Positions 43,633-53,229 of a DNA stretch of 64,000 nucleotides are shown here, in pieces (position 1 is the stretch's first letter; each line of letters begins with the position of its first letter). This DNA is from Vallitalea guaymasensis. GTDB taxonomy: Bacteria; Bacillota; Clostridia; Lachnospirales; Vallitaleaceae. The notes under the pieces are model-generated. The model was not told where the DNA came from, did not search any database, and worked only from the letters and a program-made list of their open reading frames with translations. Position numbers and translations under genes: made by a program. Location: positions 4,340,001-4,404,000 of the forward strand of contig NZ_CP058561.1 in assembly GCF_018141425.1 (NCBI RefSeq), given 5' to 3'.

Positions 43633-44862
43633 ATGAATAGAATAATGAACAATGAAAGAATGAAAATAATGAATGAACAAGCTATATTCACTACTATTCA
43701 TAAGGAAAAATATATTTCAAGAAAAGGGATAGCGGATATAACAGGATTAACAAAAGCATCTGTTACGAATATAGTAAATAAATTCATTAATCATGGATAT
43801 TTAGTAGAGAAGGGAATGGGACAATCTACTGGGGGAAGAAAGCCAGTAATGGTCACTCTGAATTCTGAATCATGTTGGATGATTGGACTGACATTAGATA
43901 CTCAAAGAGTCAGTGGAATAATTACTAATTTATCAGCAGAGAAGAAGTTTGAATATAGTAGTAAAATAAATAATAGATGGAGTAAGGAAGAGATATTAAA
44001 CGTTATTTTTAATGTAATAAAAGAATTGTTGGCATATGACAGGGAACATAAAATTATTGGTATTGGGTTAGCAATGCCAGGTCCTTATAATCACGAAAAG
44101 GGTGAATTATTGGATTTGCCTAATTTTAAATATTTCAAGAATATCCTTATAAGGGACATTATAGAAAAAGAATTTCAACTTCCTACATTTATGGAAAAAG
44201 AGACTCAAGCAGCTGCGCTGGGAGAATATTTATTCGGAGAGGTTAATGAATCCAAGAATATATTTGTATTAGTGGTAAATTATTTAGGAATTGGTGGAGG
44301 AGTACTCCTTAACGGAAAAAGCTATCGTGGTTTTGCAGATGGTGCTGGAGATGTAGGTCATATGACAATTGATAGAAAAGGACCAAAATGCAGTTGTGGT
44401 AAAGTTGGATGTTTTGAAGCTTTAGCCAATGGAGTTCATATGTATAATGAAGTAACCAAGGCTATAGAAAATAAAACCTGCAATGCAGAGTTGCCAGAAC
44501 AGGAATTAAAAATAGCAGAGTACTTACATGAAAAGAGCCTGAAAGAAGATAGGGTTTGCAATGATATATTAGATAGAGAAGCAGAGTATTTAAGTATTGG
44601 TATAACTAACATAATTCAAGTTTTCAGTCCCCAAACTATAATTCTTGGTGGAGATATAATACTAGGCTGCCCAACTCTTTATGAAAAAGTGCTTGAGAGA
44701 GTACGAAAAAATGTTTATCCCTTATTTCAAAAGGACATTGATATAAAATTAACTTCCTTTGGACAGAATTTGTTAACTGTGGGTGGAGCTAGCTTGGTTA
44801 TTCAGGAATTCTACAACAGAAATCCTAAGTTAGTAAAAAAAGAAGAGCCTTCTAGGCTCTAA
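43633..44862 (+). CDS. ROK-family transcriptional regulator
   Basis: A 409-residue protein with an N-terminal winged helix (ISRKGIADITGLTKASVTNIVNKFINHGYLVEKG) followed by a ROK sugar-kinase-like domain. The zinc motif is Cys253-x-Cys255 with Cys260 in CSCGKVGCFE. The ATP-loop-like IIGIGLAMPGP is present. Such proteins (NagC/XylR type) repress sugar genes and respond to a sugar or sugar phosphate. The ATG follows AGGAGG. It follows the UroD-family gene by about 95 bases and may regulate it or the importer. Confidence 0.92.
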   Translation: MNRIMNNERMKIMNEQAIFTTIHKEKYISRKGIADITGLTKASVTNIVNKFINHGYLVEKGMGQSTGGRKPVMVTLNSESCWMIGLTLDTQRVSGIITNLSAEKKFEYSSKINNRWSKEEILNVIFNVIKELLAYDREHKIIGIGLAMPGPYNHEKGELLDLPNFKYFKNILIRDIIEKEFQLPTFMEKETQAAALGEYLFGEVNESKNIFVLVVNYLGIGGGVLLNGKSYRGFADGAGDVGHMTIDRKGPKCSCGKVGCFEALANGVHMYNEVTKAIENKTCNAELPEQELKIAEYLHEKSLKEDRVCNDILDREAEYLSIGITNIIQVFSPQTIILGGDIILGCPTLYEKVLERVRKNVYPLFQKDIDIKLTSFGQNLLTVGGASLVIQEFYNRNPKLVKKEEPSRL

Positions 44863-44863
44863 A
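44834..44863. terminator. Bidirectional terminator between convergent genes
   Basis: GAGCC (44845-44849) pairs with GGCTC (44855-44859). The A-rich stretch at 44834-44843 gives a good U tract for the minus-strand genes ending at 44871. It overlaps the last codons of the ROK gene. Confidence 0.75.
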
Positions 44864-44870
44864 GATTTTA

Positions 44871-46409
44871 CTAATTCACAGATTGTTCCTTAATCAAATT
44901 GTCTTTAAAAGCAGATGGGGATAGGTTTGTTACGGATTTGAAGATTCGGCTGAAATAGTATTGATTAGAGTACCCCACTATTTCAGCTATCTCTTTTAAT
45001 TTCATAGAGGGATCTTTCTTCATGAGATCTTTTGCAACATCAATACGTGTTTGGGTTAAATAGTTCATTGGAGATATTTTTTTGTACTGTTTAAAAGATT
45101 TGCTAAGATAACATGGGTCTACGCTAAACATAGTAGAGATATCATTAATGGTAATCTGTTCAGAGTAATGTTTTTTAATATAGGTTTCTATTTGTTCAAC
45201 AATTTCATGAATAGCTTTGTTAGTACTTTGTTTCATTTGGTTCTCAAAAAAAGAATTAAAATAATTATCTAGATTTGTATGGAGTTTACAATAATTATCA
45301 TTAAACATGACTATTTCTTCAATATCAAGTTGATAGTTATCCATATGTAAATCCTTTGAAGAGTCAACCATAATTCCAAGAATCTTTTTTAGTCGACTTT
45401 CAAGTCTTGTTTGAGTGTAATGCAGATTACTGGATGAATCTATGAACTTGGAGAGTTCATCAATAAATGTAGTACGATCTTTCTTTTTATAAGAAAGAAT
45501 CAGGTTATGTTCAATATCTGTAACTTTGTCTGTACAGAATGAAGTAGGGGCTTGCTCTTCTAATATAATACTCGAATAGCCAAATAATGTATTCTTTCTT
45601 AAAGATTTACTAAGTGATGAGGCTGTCTTGGATATATCTTCCAGTTTTGTTATAGTCTTTGATAATAATACTGTAATAGGAAAATCTTGTTTATCAAGTT
45701 CATTAAATAATAGTTGTACAGTTTTTTGTGGGTCAAAGGATATATTTTCAGGTACACAAAATATTCCTATCATTTCATTCAGTTTTGAAGTTGCTATTGG
45801 CCAAAAGAAAATGCTAGGATGTAAAATTCCTTTGGTTAAATGTTGCAATTCTTCTTCAGAAACAAAAAAGTTATGAGGATGAGAATAGTTTAAAGGATAA
45901 TGAGAATATGAACCACCACAAAATAAAACTAAATAATATCTGTTATAAACGTTAAAATAGTAACTAAAAATTTTTGAAGGTATATCTTTATTAAGCATAT
46001 CATAAATAAGTTTTTGACGGTTTGTGTTTTTTTGTCTATAGATATCTGAAGTTAATTTATGAAGGATTTTATCTAGTTCATTTTGGTCAACTGGTTTAAG
46101 TAGATACTCATTTACACCTAACTTCATTGCTTGACGAGCGTATTCGAATTCATCATGACCGCTGATGATAATGAATTTAACATTAATATCCATCTTAAGC
46201 ACTTCAGTAATCATTTCAAGACCATCCATTATAGGCATGCGTATATCCGTAATAATAATGTCAGGTTGATTTTCTTTTATGGATTCCAAGGCTTCTATCC
46301 CATTGAATGCTTCCCCTGTAATTAATATATCAGAGCTGAAATTTTGTACTTTTTGCTTTATACTCCAAAGTATTGGTGGTTTATCTTCAACAATTAATAC
46401 TTTAATCAT
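44871..46409 (-). CDS. YesN-type response regulator (REC plus AraC HTH)
   Basis: A 512-residue regulator on the minus strand. The receiver domain begins IKVLIVEDKPPILWSI, with phosphorylated Asp in IIITDIRMPIMDG and Lys in NEYLLKPVDQ. The AraC-type C-terminus reads INDISTMFSVDPCYLSKSFKQY then IAEIVGYSNQYYFSRIFKSVTNLSPSAFK. The start was set at 46409, about 9 bases after AGGAGATG; an ATG at 46421 overlaps that site. It closely follows its kinase gene. With that kinase it is divergent from the second CUT2 importer, its likely target. Confidence 0.93.
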   Translation of the reverse strand: MIKVLIVEDKPPILWSIKQKVQNFSSDILITGEAFNGIEALESIKENQPDIIITDIRMPIMDGLEMITEVLKMDINVKFIIISGHDEFEYARQAMKLGVNEYLLKPVDQNELDKILHKLTSDIYRQKNTNRQKLIYDMLNKDIPSKIFSYYFNVYNRYYLVLFCGGSYSHYPLNYSHPHNFFVSEEELQHLTKGILHPSIFFWPIATSKLNEMIGIFCVPENISFDPQKTVQLLFNELDKQDFPITVLLSKTITKLEDISKTASSLSKSLRKNTLFGYSSIILEEQAPTSFCTDKVTDIEHNLILSYKKKDRTTFIDELSKFIDSSSNLHYTQTRLESRLKKILGIMVDSSKDLHMDNYQLDIEEIVMFNDNYCKLHTNLDNYFNSFFENQMKQSTNKAIHEIVEQIETYIKKHYSEQITINDISTMFSVDPCYLSKSFKQYKKISPMNYLTQTRIDVAKDLMKKDPSMKLKEIAEIVGYSNQYYFSRIFKSVTNLSPSAFKDNLIKEQSVN

Positions 46410-46413
46410 CTTA

Positions 46414-48246
46414 TTAATCATCTCCTATGTGTTTAATCTCAAGCTTAATATATGCTCCATTAGGTACATTATTTTTCAATTCAAAGGTGAAAGTTGATTT
46501 ATAATGAATAGCAAGTCGAGTATAAGTGTTCATAATACCCATGCCACCAATCTCAGCATTTTGCTGGAAGTGACCTTTTCTTAAGTTTTCTTTATAGTCA
46601 TTTATTTTTCTATATAACTTATCAAGGGTTTTATCTTCAAACCCTGAACCATTATCAATAATTGTCAATGACCAGTTGTTTGGTGAGATATATTTACCTG
46701 TAATACTTATATGCCAAGGTGGCATAGTGTCTTTGAAACCATGGTTGATTGAGTTTTCAACTAAAGGTTGAAGAGTCATTTTAGGTATTTTTAATAATAA
46801 CATCTCATCTGGTAAATTGATATCATAATCAAGATAGATATTATCAGGATTATTATAGTCCTTATAATGGGTTTTCATTAAATCCAAATAATCTATGGTG
46901 TGTTTTATTTCTTCAGACAATGACACAAATGTTGATTTCGAGTTGGAAACATATCTTAACATATTTGATAGTTTATTGCATATTATAGTTGTTTCTGATA
47001 TACCATTTCTTTCAGATGAAGCACTAATTACACTTAAGGTATTGTATAAAAAATGAGGATTCATCTGAGCCTGTAATGCAAGTAAATTAGCATTGACTTC
47101 TCTTATTTTAGATTCATATATCTGATTGATTGAGTCTTTAATATTATCAAACATTATATTGAAAGATTCATTGAGTAGATCTATCTCATTATTACCTTCA
47201 TTTGGCAGATTCAAATACATATTATCAATACTGACCTCTTTTACATGAGTCATAAGATTATAGAGTGGTCTTGTCAATCTTCTAATCAATAATGAAAAAG
47301 CTATAATAACTAATATCAAAATCAACAAACTAAATGAAAAGAAGAAGATACGAAAAATCTTTTGTGATTCAATTAAAGTACTTGGATAGCTGATTAAAAC
47401 AGTAGTCCAATTGGTAAAATCAGAATGATGCTTACTGTATATATACCGGCGATTATTTATTTTGATTAAGTCAGATTGATTATTTAATTTTGGATAAAGA
47501 GCTTTTGGATTATAAGTTTTGATAATTTTTTCATAAGAATCACTATGAATATAAGGATATATTAAATCTCCATCTTCATTGAAAATGAGTACTTTTGTGT
47601 TTTCATTACCATTATTGCCTTCGCAGATATTTTCTAGATTCCAATATGGAATATCGAATTCCAATAAACCATAATCATAACCATTATTTGACTTGATTGA
47701 CCGTATGATGGATATGACAGGTCGATTGATTGTGACCCAAAAATCTTGGTGAGGTGGTAATATTTTCAACTGATTTTTATCAGGAATAAGACTGTTATAC
47801 CACTCTAGGTCTTCAAGATGTCTTGAAACTTCTTCTTTATTATCAGGTAGACCTGAATGAAAGTAAAAATTATACTTAGCATTAAAAAGAGTTACATTAG
47901 TGGTGTTAGGAAAATAGTAAGTAAGGATATTAAGTTGACTTCTAATCTTCCCTGAGTTTTCAATCATTTCGTATTCAGATATATCTTCTTTGGTAAATAT
48001 ATCATCAAGAATTTCATGAATGAAATCATTCTTAGAAATATATAAACCGGACATGGACATCTGATTAAATAATAGATCTATTTGTGAAGAAGTTCTTTCT
48101 GTAGAATGATTCAAGGTAACATATTCATCATCTAGAGAAACTTTTGAATAATAATTATAAAAAACAAGAAATAGTACAGAAAATACAACAAATATTATAC
48201 TAGTCAATCCAATAAGGAGTTTTTTGTTGAAATTAAGTTTGATCAT
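46414..48246 (-). CDS. YesM-type sensor histidine kinase
   Basis: A 610-residue kinase. Membrane helices lie at about residues 8-28 and 280-302, with a large extracellular sensor between them. HAMP is followed by phospho-accepting His in MNPHFLYNTLSVISASSE, N box ENSINHGFKD, and DNGSGF/IGGMGIMNTYTR. It precedes and nearly abuts its response-regulator gene. Transcribed away from the sugar importer at 48533, whose substrate it probably senses. No ribosome binding site detail is decisive, but the GGGTGAG just upstream of the ATG is adequate. Confidence 0.92.
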   Translation of the reverse strand: MIKLNFNKKLLIGLTSIIFVVFSVLFLVFYNYYSKVSLDDEYVTLNHSTERTSSQIDLLFNQMSMSGLYISKNDFIHEILDDIFTKEDISEYEMIENSGKIRSQLNILTYYFPNTTNVTLFNAKYNFYFHSGLPDNKEEVSRHLEDLEWYNSLIPDKNQLKILPPHQDFWVTINRPVISIIRSIKSNNGYDYGLLEFDIPYWNLENICEGNNGNENTKVLIFNEDGDLIYPYIHSDSYEKIIKTYNPKALYPKLNNQSDLIKINNRRYIYSKHHSDFTNWTTVLISYPSTLIESQKIFRIFFFSFSLLILILVIIAFSLLIRRLTRPLYNLMTHVKEVSIDNMYLNLPNEGNNEIDLLNESFNIMFDNIKDSINQIYESKIREVNANLLALQAQMNPHFLYNTLSVISASSERNGISETTIICNKLSNMLRYVSNSKSTFVSLSEEIKHTIDYLDLMKTHYKDYNNPDNIYLDYDINLPDEMLLLKIPKMTLQPLVENSINHGFKDTMPPWHISITGKYISPNNWSLTIIDNGSGFEDKTLDKLYRKINDYKENLRKGHFQQNAEIGGMGIMNTYTRLAIHYKSTFTFELKNNVPNGAYIKLEIKHIGDD

Positions 48247-48479
48247 TAGCTCACCCTCATCAATTATTAGTAATAGGTAAAGGACTTTGACAAGTTTAGT
48301 ATATCATAGTAAATTTATTTACACAAATAATGAATTTTTTTATGCAATTTTACAAAAATGTATATGGTTAATAGACAGATATGTGCATTTTAAAAGAACC
48401 CAAAAAAAGGTATCTTTATTATAAGAGATAGGTAAAGAACTTATAGAATCAAAGAAAATATATTGAACTTTTTAATTAA

Positions 48480-48526
48480 TTGACAAAAAAGGGCTGGTTC
48501 AATATATGTAAACGATAGAAAGGAGT
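48480..48526 (+). promoter_or_regulatory. Promoter of the second CUT2 importer
   Basis: TTGACA (48480-48485), a 17-bp spacer and TATATG (48503-48508), then TGTAAACGATA overlapping the start region, which resembles a catabolite or LacI-type half site, and AAGGAGTG as ribosome binding site. The rest of the 286-bp divergent gap (48247-48479) holds no gene. Confidence 0.6.
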
Positions 48527-48532
48527 GATATT

Positions 48533-50029
48533 GTGAGTAACTATATATTGGAGATGAATGATATTAGTAAATCATTTCCTGGTGTAAAGGCACTCCAGAA
48601 TGTTTCTTTAAAAGTAAAATATGGAGAAGTTCATTGCTTGATGGGAGAAAATGGAGCTGGTAAATCTACTTTGATTAATATACTAGCTGGATTGCTTGAA
48701 AAAGATACTGGAGAAATATTCATTGACCAGAAGCCAGTGAGTATAAATAATCCTCATGATGCATATAGAAATGGTATCAGTTTTATATTTCAGGAATTGA
48801 GTGTTGTTGATACATTGACAGTGGAAGAAAATATGACACTTGGTTTTGAATCATCTTATGGAAGTATAGTTAACAAAAAAGAAAATATTAAACGTGTCAA
48901 AAATATTTTGCAGAAATTGAATATTGATATTTTATACAATAGTTATGTTGGGGATTTGACTGTTTGTGAAAAGCAGATGATGCTTATTGCAAAAGCACTA
49001 TCTCAGGATTCCAAAATTATTGTTATGGATGAACCAACTGCTTCATTAACAAATAAAGAAACAGATGAATTATTTAAAATGATAGAGTCTTTAAAAGAGG
49101 AAGGTGTTACCTTTATCTATGTATCCCACCGATTTGAAGATATCTTTACTATTGGTGATCGTATAACTGTATTTAGAGATGGAAAAAATGCTAAAGACCT
49201 TATTGTAAAAGATACCAGTGAAGAAGAAATCATCCGTTATATGGTAGGAAGAAATATCGAGGATACATTTCCTAAAAGAAACCATGAAATTGGCGAAACC
49301 ATATTAGAGGTGGAAAAAATATGCGCCAAAGAACTTATAAAAGATGTTAGTTTCCAACTGAAACGAGGACAAGTGCTTGGAGTATCAGGACTGGCTGGAG
49401 CAGGGAAGACAGAACTTGCTAGAGCTTTATTTGGAGATAATCCTATAATTTCTGGACATATTACTTTGAAGGGGCAAAAGATTAATTTAAACAAACCTCA
49501 AGATGCCATCAAATCTAAGATAGCTCTTCTTCCTGAAGAAAGAAGAACTCAAGGTATAGTAGGTAAAATGACAGTAAGAGAAAATATTTCTTTGGTAGTT
49601 AGCAATCGTCTGTCTAAGTTATGTGTTATTAATAGAAAGAAAGATCGCCAGCTAGCTAAGAAGTATATTAAAGATATTAATGTTAAAACACCGACCCCCG
49701 AACAAATTATTAGATTTCTAAGTGGTGGTAATCAGCAAAAAGCAATTATTGGTAAATGGCTGGCAACTGAGGCAGATATTTTTCTGCTGGATGAACCAAC
49801 TAGAGGAATAGATATAGGTGCGAAAAGTGAAATTTATGAAATAATTAATGGTTTGACAAAATCAGGTAAAGCAGTTTTGTTATTTTCATCTGAATTGCCT
49901 GAATTACTAGGTGTATGTGATGATATTATGGTTATGAATAATGGAAGATTAGCTGGTGTATTAAGTAACGAAGAAGCTACTCAAGAAGAAATAATGAAAT
50001 TATCAGTAGGAGGAAGTGACCATGAATAG
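48533..50029 (+). CDS. CUT2 sugar importer ATPase (RbsA/MglA type), second system
   Basis: A 498-residue tandem ATPase. First domain: Walker [25 protein letters not shown] as signature and IVMDEPTAS. Second domain: GLAGAGKTE, which unusually keeps the Walker A lysine, [14 protein letters not shown], and [17 protein letters not shown] start with AAGGAGTG upstream. Its 3' end overlaps the permease gene by 8 bases. Given the inositol operon just downstream, it may import inositol, but this is inference only. Confidence 0.93.
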   Translation: MSNYILEMNDISKSFPGVKALQNVSLKVKYGEVHCLMGENGAGKSTLINILAGLLEKDTGEIFIDQKPVSINNPHDAYRNGISFIFQELSVVDTLTVEENMTLGFESSYGSIVNKKENIKRVKNILQKLNIDILYNSYVGDLTVCEKQMMLIAKALSQDSKIIVMDEPTASLTNKETDELFKMIESLKEEGVTFIYVSHRFEDIFTIGDRITVFRDGKNAKDLIVKDTSEEEIIRYMVGRNIEDTFPKRNHEIGETILEVEKICAKELIKDVSFQLKRGQVLGVSGLAGAGKTELARALFGDNPIISGHITLKGQKINLNKPQDAIKSKIALLPEERRTQGIVGKMTVRENISLVVSNRLSKLCVINRKKDRQLAKKYIKDINVKTPTPEQIIRFLSGGNQQKAIIGKWLATEADIFLLDEPTRGIDIGAKSEIYEIINGLTKSGKAVLLFSSELPELLGVCDDIMVMNNGRLAGVLSNEEATQEEIMKLSVGGSDHE

Positions 50030-51008
50030 TAGATTAAACAGCAGATACTTACAACGATTCATGATTATTGGTATATTGCTGGTTTTATGCGTCGTATTTG
50101 CAGTAATGAGTGAAGAATTTTTCACATATATCAATATTAGAAACATTTTGAGACAGCAAAGTATGGTTGCAATTACTGCAGCTGGGGCAACATTTGTTAT
50201 GATAACAACTGGTTTGGATATTTCCGTCGGTAGTACCATAGCCTTATCAGGTGTTGTTTTTGCTAAACTTGTACAAGGTGGTATGCCATTATTGCCTGCT
50301 TGTCTTATTGCTATTCTTGTAGGTGGTATAGTTGGACTTATAAATGCATCAATGATTGTTGGAGCTAAAATAAATCCGGTTATCGCAACTTTGGGTAGTA
50401 TGTATGCAGTAAGGGGTATTGCTTATTTAGTAGCTGGTGGAACAACTATTGCTAATGGTCTTCCCAAAAATTTCAATGTTCTAGGAAGAGGTTATATTGG
50501 ACCAGTTCCCATACCTGTTGTTATTATGATTCTAGTATACATAGTGTTTCATTTTGTATTAAGTAGAACATTATTAGGTAAATATACTTATGCAATTGGT
50601 GGTAACAAAGAAACTGCAAGGCTATCAGGTATATCAGTTGCAAAAGTTATGGTTTTATTGTATGTCATCACAGGATTATTAACAGGTTTAAGTGGTACCA
50701 TAATGGCTTCAAGGCTGACTTCAGGTAACCCTCAAATTGGAACAGGCTTCGAGTTTGATGTTATCATAGCAGTATTCTTAGGGGGCGTAAGTACAACTGG
50801 TGGTGAAGGAACTATAGTTGGAACATTTATTGGTGCTATGATAGTTGGAGTACTATCTAATGGATTAAATCTTCTTGGAGTAGATCCGTTTTATCAATAT
50901 ATCATTAAAGGTATAGTACTTGTATTAGCAGTAATGCTTGACATGGCTCTAAAAGGAAATGGATTAAGCCTAAAATCTCTTAACAAAAGAATATTAGCAA
51001 AATCTTAA
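50022..51008 (+). CDS. CUT2 sugar importer permease (RbsC type), second system
   Basis: A 328-residue permease. Blocks typical of the family are FVMITTGLDISVGSTIALSG, GAKINPVIATLGSMYAVRGIAYL, GKYTYAIGGNKETARLSGI and FLGGVSTTGGEGTIVGTFIGA. ATG 50022 was chosen because AGGAGG (50008-50013) is 8 bases upstream; a GTG at 50016 lies too near. Translationally coupled to the ATPase gene. Confidence 0.93.
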   Translation: MNSRLNSRYLQRFMIIGILLVLCVVFAVMSEEFFTYINIRNILRQQSMVAITAAGATFVMITTGLDISVGSTIALSGVVFAKLVQGGMPLLPACLIAILVGGIVGLINASMIVGAKINPVIATLGSMYAVRGIAYLVAGGTTIANGLPKNFNVLGRGYIGPVPIPVVIMILVYIVFHFVLSRTLLGKYTYAIGGNKETARLSGISVAKVMVLLYVITGLLTGLSGTIMASRLTSGNPQIGTGFEFDVIIAVFLGGVSTTGGEGTIVGTFIGAMIVGVLSNGLNLLGVDPFYQYIIKGIVLVLAVMLDMALKGNGLSLKSLNKRILAKS

Positions 51009-51106
51009 TATATAAAAATAATCTCAGATAGATGGGATGTGATAATGAGGTATTGATTTTGTTAATATATAAATATAAAATATAAAATGAAAAGGAGAAT
51101 GGGATA

Positions 51107-52165
51107 ATGAAAAAAATATTAAGTATAGTATTGGTTATGATCATAGGATTAAGTTTATTGGCAGGGTGTAGTAAAAAAGAAGTAAAAGAAAACACAGATA
51201 ATAAAGAAGTCGCAAGTGAAAAAGATAATAAAAAAGATGAAAAAAAGCCTCTTAAGATAGGTGTTATATACTTAACAGCAGAGCATCCTTATTATCAAGC
51301 ACATGCAATGCATACACAAAATTATACAGCCGAAAAAGGTATCAAACTTATTGAATTAGATGGTAAAGTAGACCAAGCCAATATGGCAAACCAAATGGAA
51401 AACCTTGTATCACAAAAAGTTGATGGTATCATCTATTGTCTACTAGAAGGAACAGCAGGATCAGCAGATATTAATATGGCACAAGAAGCAGGTATTCCAG
51501 TAATAACATTTGCAATAAAACATGATCCAAAAACAGCAGATGCAACATTTGTTGGAATAGATGAAAAATCAGCTGGTGCATTAGGTGGAGTTGAAGCAGC
51601 CAATAAATTTATGGCTCAATTCCCAGATAAAAAAGCAAAAATAGCTGTTATTGAAATGACAGGTGTATCAGCATCAACAGACAGATCAGATGGATTTATT
51701 GAAGGCTTCCAATCAGTAATAACTGATGCAGAAGTAGTTGTAAGATTAAACGGTGAAGGTAAAAAAGATAAAGCAATGGCAGTTGTAGAAGACGCTATTC
51801 AAGCTAATCCAGATATAAACGTATTCTTTGGTGCAAATGGTGATCAAGGATTAGGTGCATTAGCAGCACTTGAAGCTCAAGGAAGAGGAACCATTGACAC
51901 AGAAATAGTTATCAGCCACGATGGCTCAGAACCTGAACTCTTAAAAATAGCTGATCCAGAAAGTGCTCTCAAAATCGCAAATGCAAACCTACCAAAAGAT
52001 CTAGCCGAAGCAACAGTAGATACCATTCTAGAAATAATCAACGGCGAAAGAGAAATGAAAAACACAGATGATATCTTTGTTCCTTCAGCCGTTATAACAG
52101 GAGATGACATCGAAGCAGCACAAAAATTCTTAAAAGAGCAATATAACTCCGATACACAATTATAA
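51107..52165 (+). CDS. CUT2 sugar-binding lipoprotein (RbsB type), second system
   Basis: A 352-residue lipoprotein. The signal peptide ends LLAGC (Cys21), followed by a charged Lys/Asp/Glu linker and a type I binding fold beginning LKIGVIYLTAEHPYYQAHAMHTQNYTAE. It is distinct from the first system's binding protein. It ends the operon before a strong terminator. Myo-inositol is an attractive ligand because the catabolic genes begin 1 kb downstream, but ribose- or galactose-like sugars cannot be excluded. Confidence 0.92.
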   Translation: MKKILSIVLVMIIGLSLLAGCSKKEVKENTDNKEVASEKDNKKDEKKPLKIGVIYLTAEHPYYQAHAMHTQNYTAEKGIKLIELDGKVDQANMANQMENLVSQKVDGIIYCLLEGTAGSADINMAQEAGIPVITFAIKHDPKTADATFVGIDEKSAGALGGVEAANKFMAQFPDKKAKIAVIEMTGVSASTDRSDGFIEGFQSVITDAEVVVRLNGEGKKDKAMAVVEDAIQANPDINVFFGANGDQGLGALAALEAQGRGTIDTEIVISHDGSEPELLKIADPESALKIANANLPKDLAEATVDTILEIINGEREMKNTDDIFVPSAVITGDDIEAAQKFLKEQYNSDTQL

Positions 52166-52207
52166 AAAGCAAAACATAATAATTTCATTGAAATCCCCCA
52201 GATAATA

Positions 52208-52264
52208 GCTGTCTCAAAATAGAAATCTAAATCTAATTTCTATCGCGAGACAGCCTTTTCTATT
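52208..52264 (+). terminator. Intrinsic terminator of the second importer operon
   Basis: GCTGTCTC (52208-52215) pairs with GAGACAGC (52247-52254), extended inward by ATAGAAAT/ATTTCTAT after an internal loop, then CTTTTCTATT. Confidence 0.9.
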
Positions 52265-52407
52265 CTTAAATACCCATTATTAAGTATATAAACTCCCCCT
52301 GTTCACAATAATAATTATATGATAAAATAAAATAACTGCTTACAATAATAAAGTAGAGTATTGATAAATGTTTGGGGATCACTAATAAAATACAAAGGAG
52401 ACAACAA

Positions 52408-52710
52408 ATGGAACGACTAAAAGATTTCTTTGAGAAACATTGGAGAATTGTAGTTATATTTATAGCAATATTATACATGGGGATAGGTTTGTTTCAACTT
52501 ATATCTGGCATAGAACTTGATCCAACTAAAACCAAAAACGCCGGAACATTCCTAATGTTTCTAGCACTAGCAGTATTCGTCTACGGTAAAAGAGTAGAAA
52601 AAATGGCTATAGAAAAACAAAAACAAGAAGAGAATCAAGAAGTGAACCAAGAAGTAAACCAAGAAGAAAACCAACAAATAAAACAAGAAAAAGACCAAGA
52701 CATAAATTAA
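52408..52710 (+). CDS. Small two-helix membrane protein with Gln/Glu/Asn repeat tail
   Basis: A 100-residue protein of unknown function. Two membrane helices (about residues 13-34 and 44-60) form a hairpin with the short external loop ISGIELDPTKTKNAG. The C-terminal third is a low-complexity cytoplasmic tail built from NQEVNQEVNQEENQQ-like repeats. The start at 52408 follows AAAGGAG; the longer frame from TTG 52372 includes that site. It stands alone, with no obvious tie to the neighbours. The tail may vary by slippage among strains. Confidence 0.7.
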   Translation: MERLKDFFEKHWRIVVIFIAILYMGIGLFQLISGIELDPTKTKNAGTFLMFLALAVFVYGKRVEKMAIEKQKQEENQEVNQEVNQEENQQIKQEKDQDIN

Positions 52711-52817
52711 AATCTAACCTCAAAATTAAATATTAAATGATAAATTATAAAAAATAATTTATAAAATAATAAACTAAGATAATGAAATATGAATAGCCAC
52801 AAGTTAACCAAATCAGA

Positions 52818-53056
52818 AGAAAAAGTTTTTTGTAACAACATTGAAGGATACTTAAAGCAAAATAGTAAGTGTATATGTGAAGTAGTGAGGCAGGACGCCG
52901 AACCCAGCATTTAATCTGACAGCCCTACTGGACTGTCAGAAATAATAATGGACTCGATGTCCATTGTTATTTGTAGAGCTCAGGACGAGCAATTCGCTGG
53001 CGAAACATATACACTTACTATTTTGCAATTACCACGTCAGCACAAAAAATTTTTCT
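52818..53056 (+). repeat. Dispersed palindromic repeat, copy 2, with a loop insertion
   Basis: A 239-bp element homologous, in opposite orientation, to 10259-10435. The inner inverted repeat (52857-52878 with 53005-53026) is again perfect over 22 bp. Outer arms are 52818-52833 and 53042-53056. The core GAGGCAGGACGCCGAACCC and CAGGACGAGCAA are identical to copy 1. The central loop is about 62 bases longer here and contains two extra hairpins: TCTGACAG/CTGTCAGA and AATGGAC/GTCCATT. Compensating changes between the arms of the two copies keep the pairing. Confidence 0.82.
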
Positions 53057-53094
53057 GACTTACCTGTATATAAAAATGTTTAAAAAATAATTTA

Positions 53095-53148
53095 TTGACA
53101 AACACCCTATATCATTATATAATGAAACCAAAGTTACTAAAACGTTTA
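53095..53148 (+). promoter_or_regulatory. Promoter and operator of the inositol regulator gene
   Basis: Consensus TTGACA (53095-53100), a 17-bp spacer and TATAAT (53118-53123). TAAAACGTTTAC begins at 53138, near the expected start of transcription, and matches the operator sites found between this regulator gene and iolC. This suggests the repressor controls its own gene as well. Confidence 0.85.
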
Positions 53149-53229
53149 CTCTAATTAATTACTAATAAATAATTATAGAATGTTACAAGCTTTTTTTCGT
53201 ATTTTAAGATTCAATTAGGAGTTGTTTTT

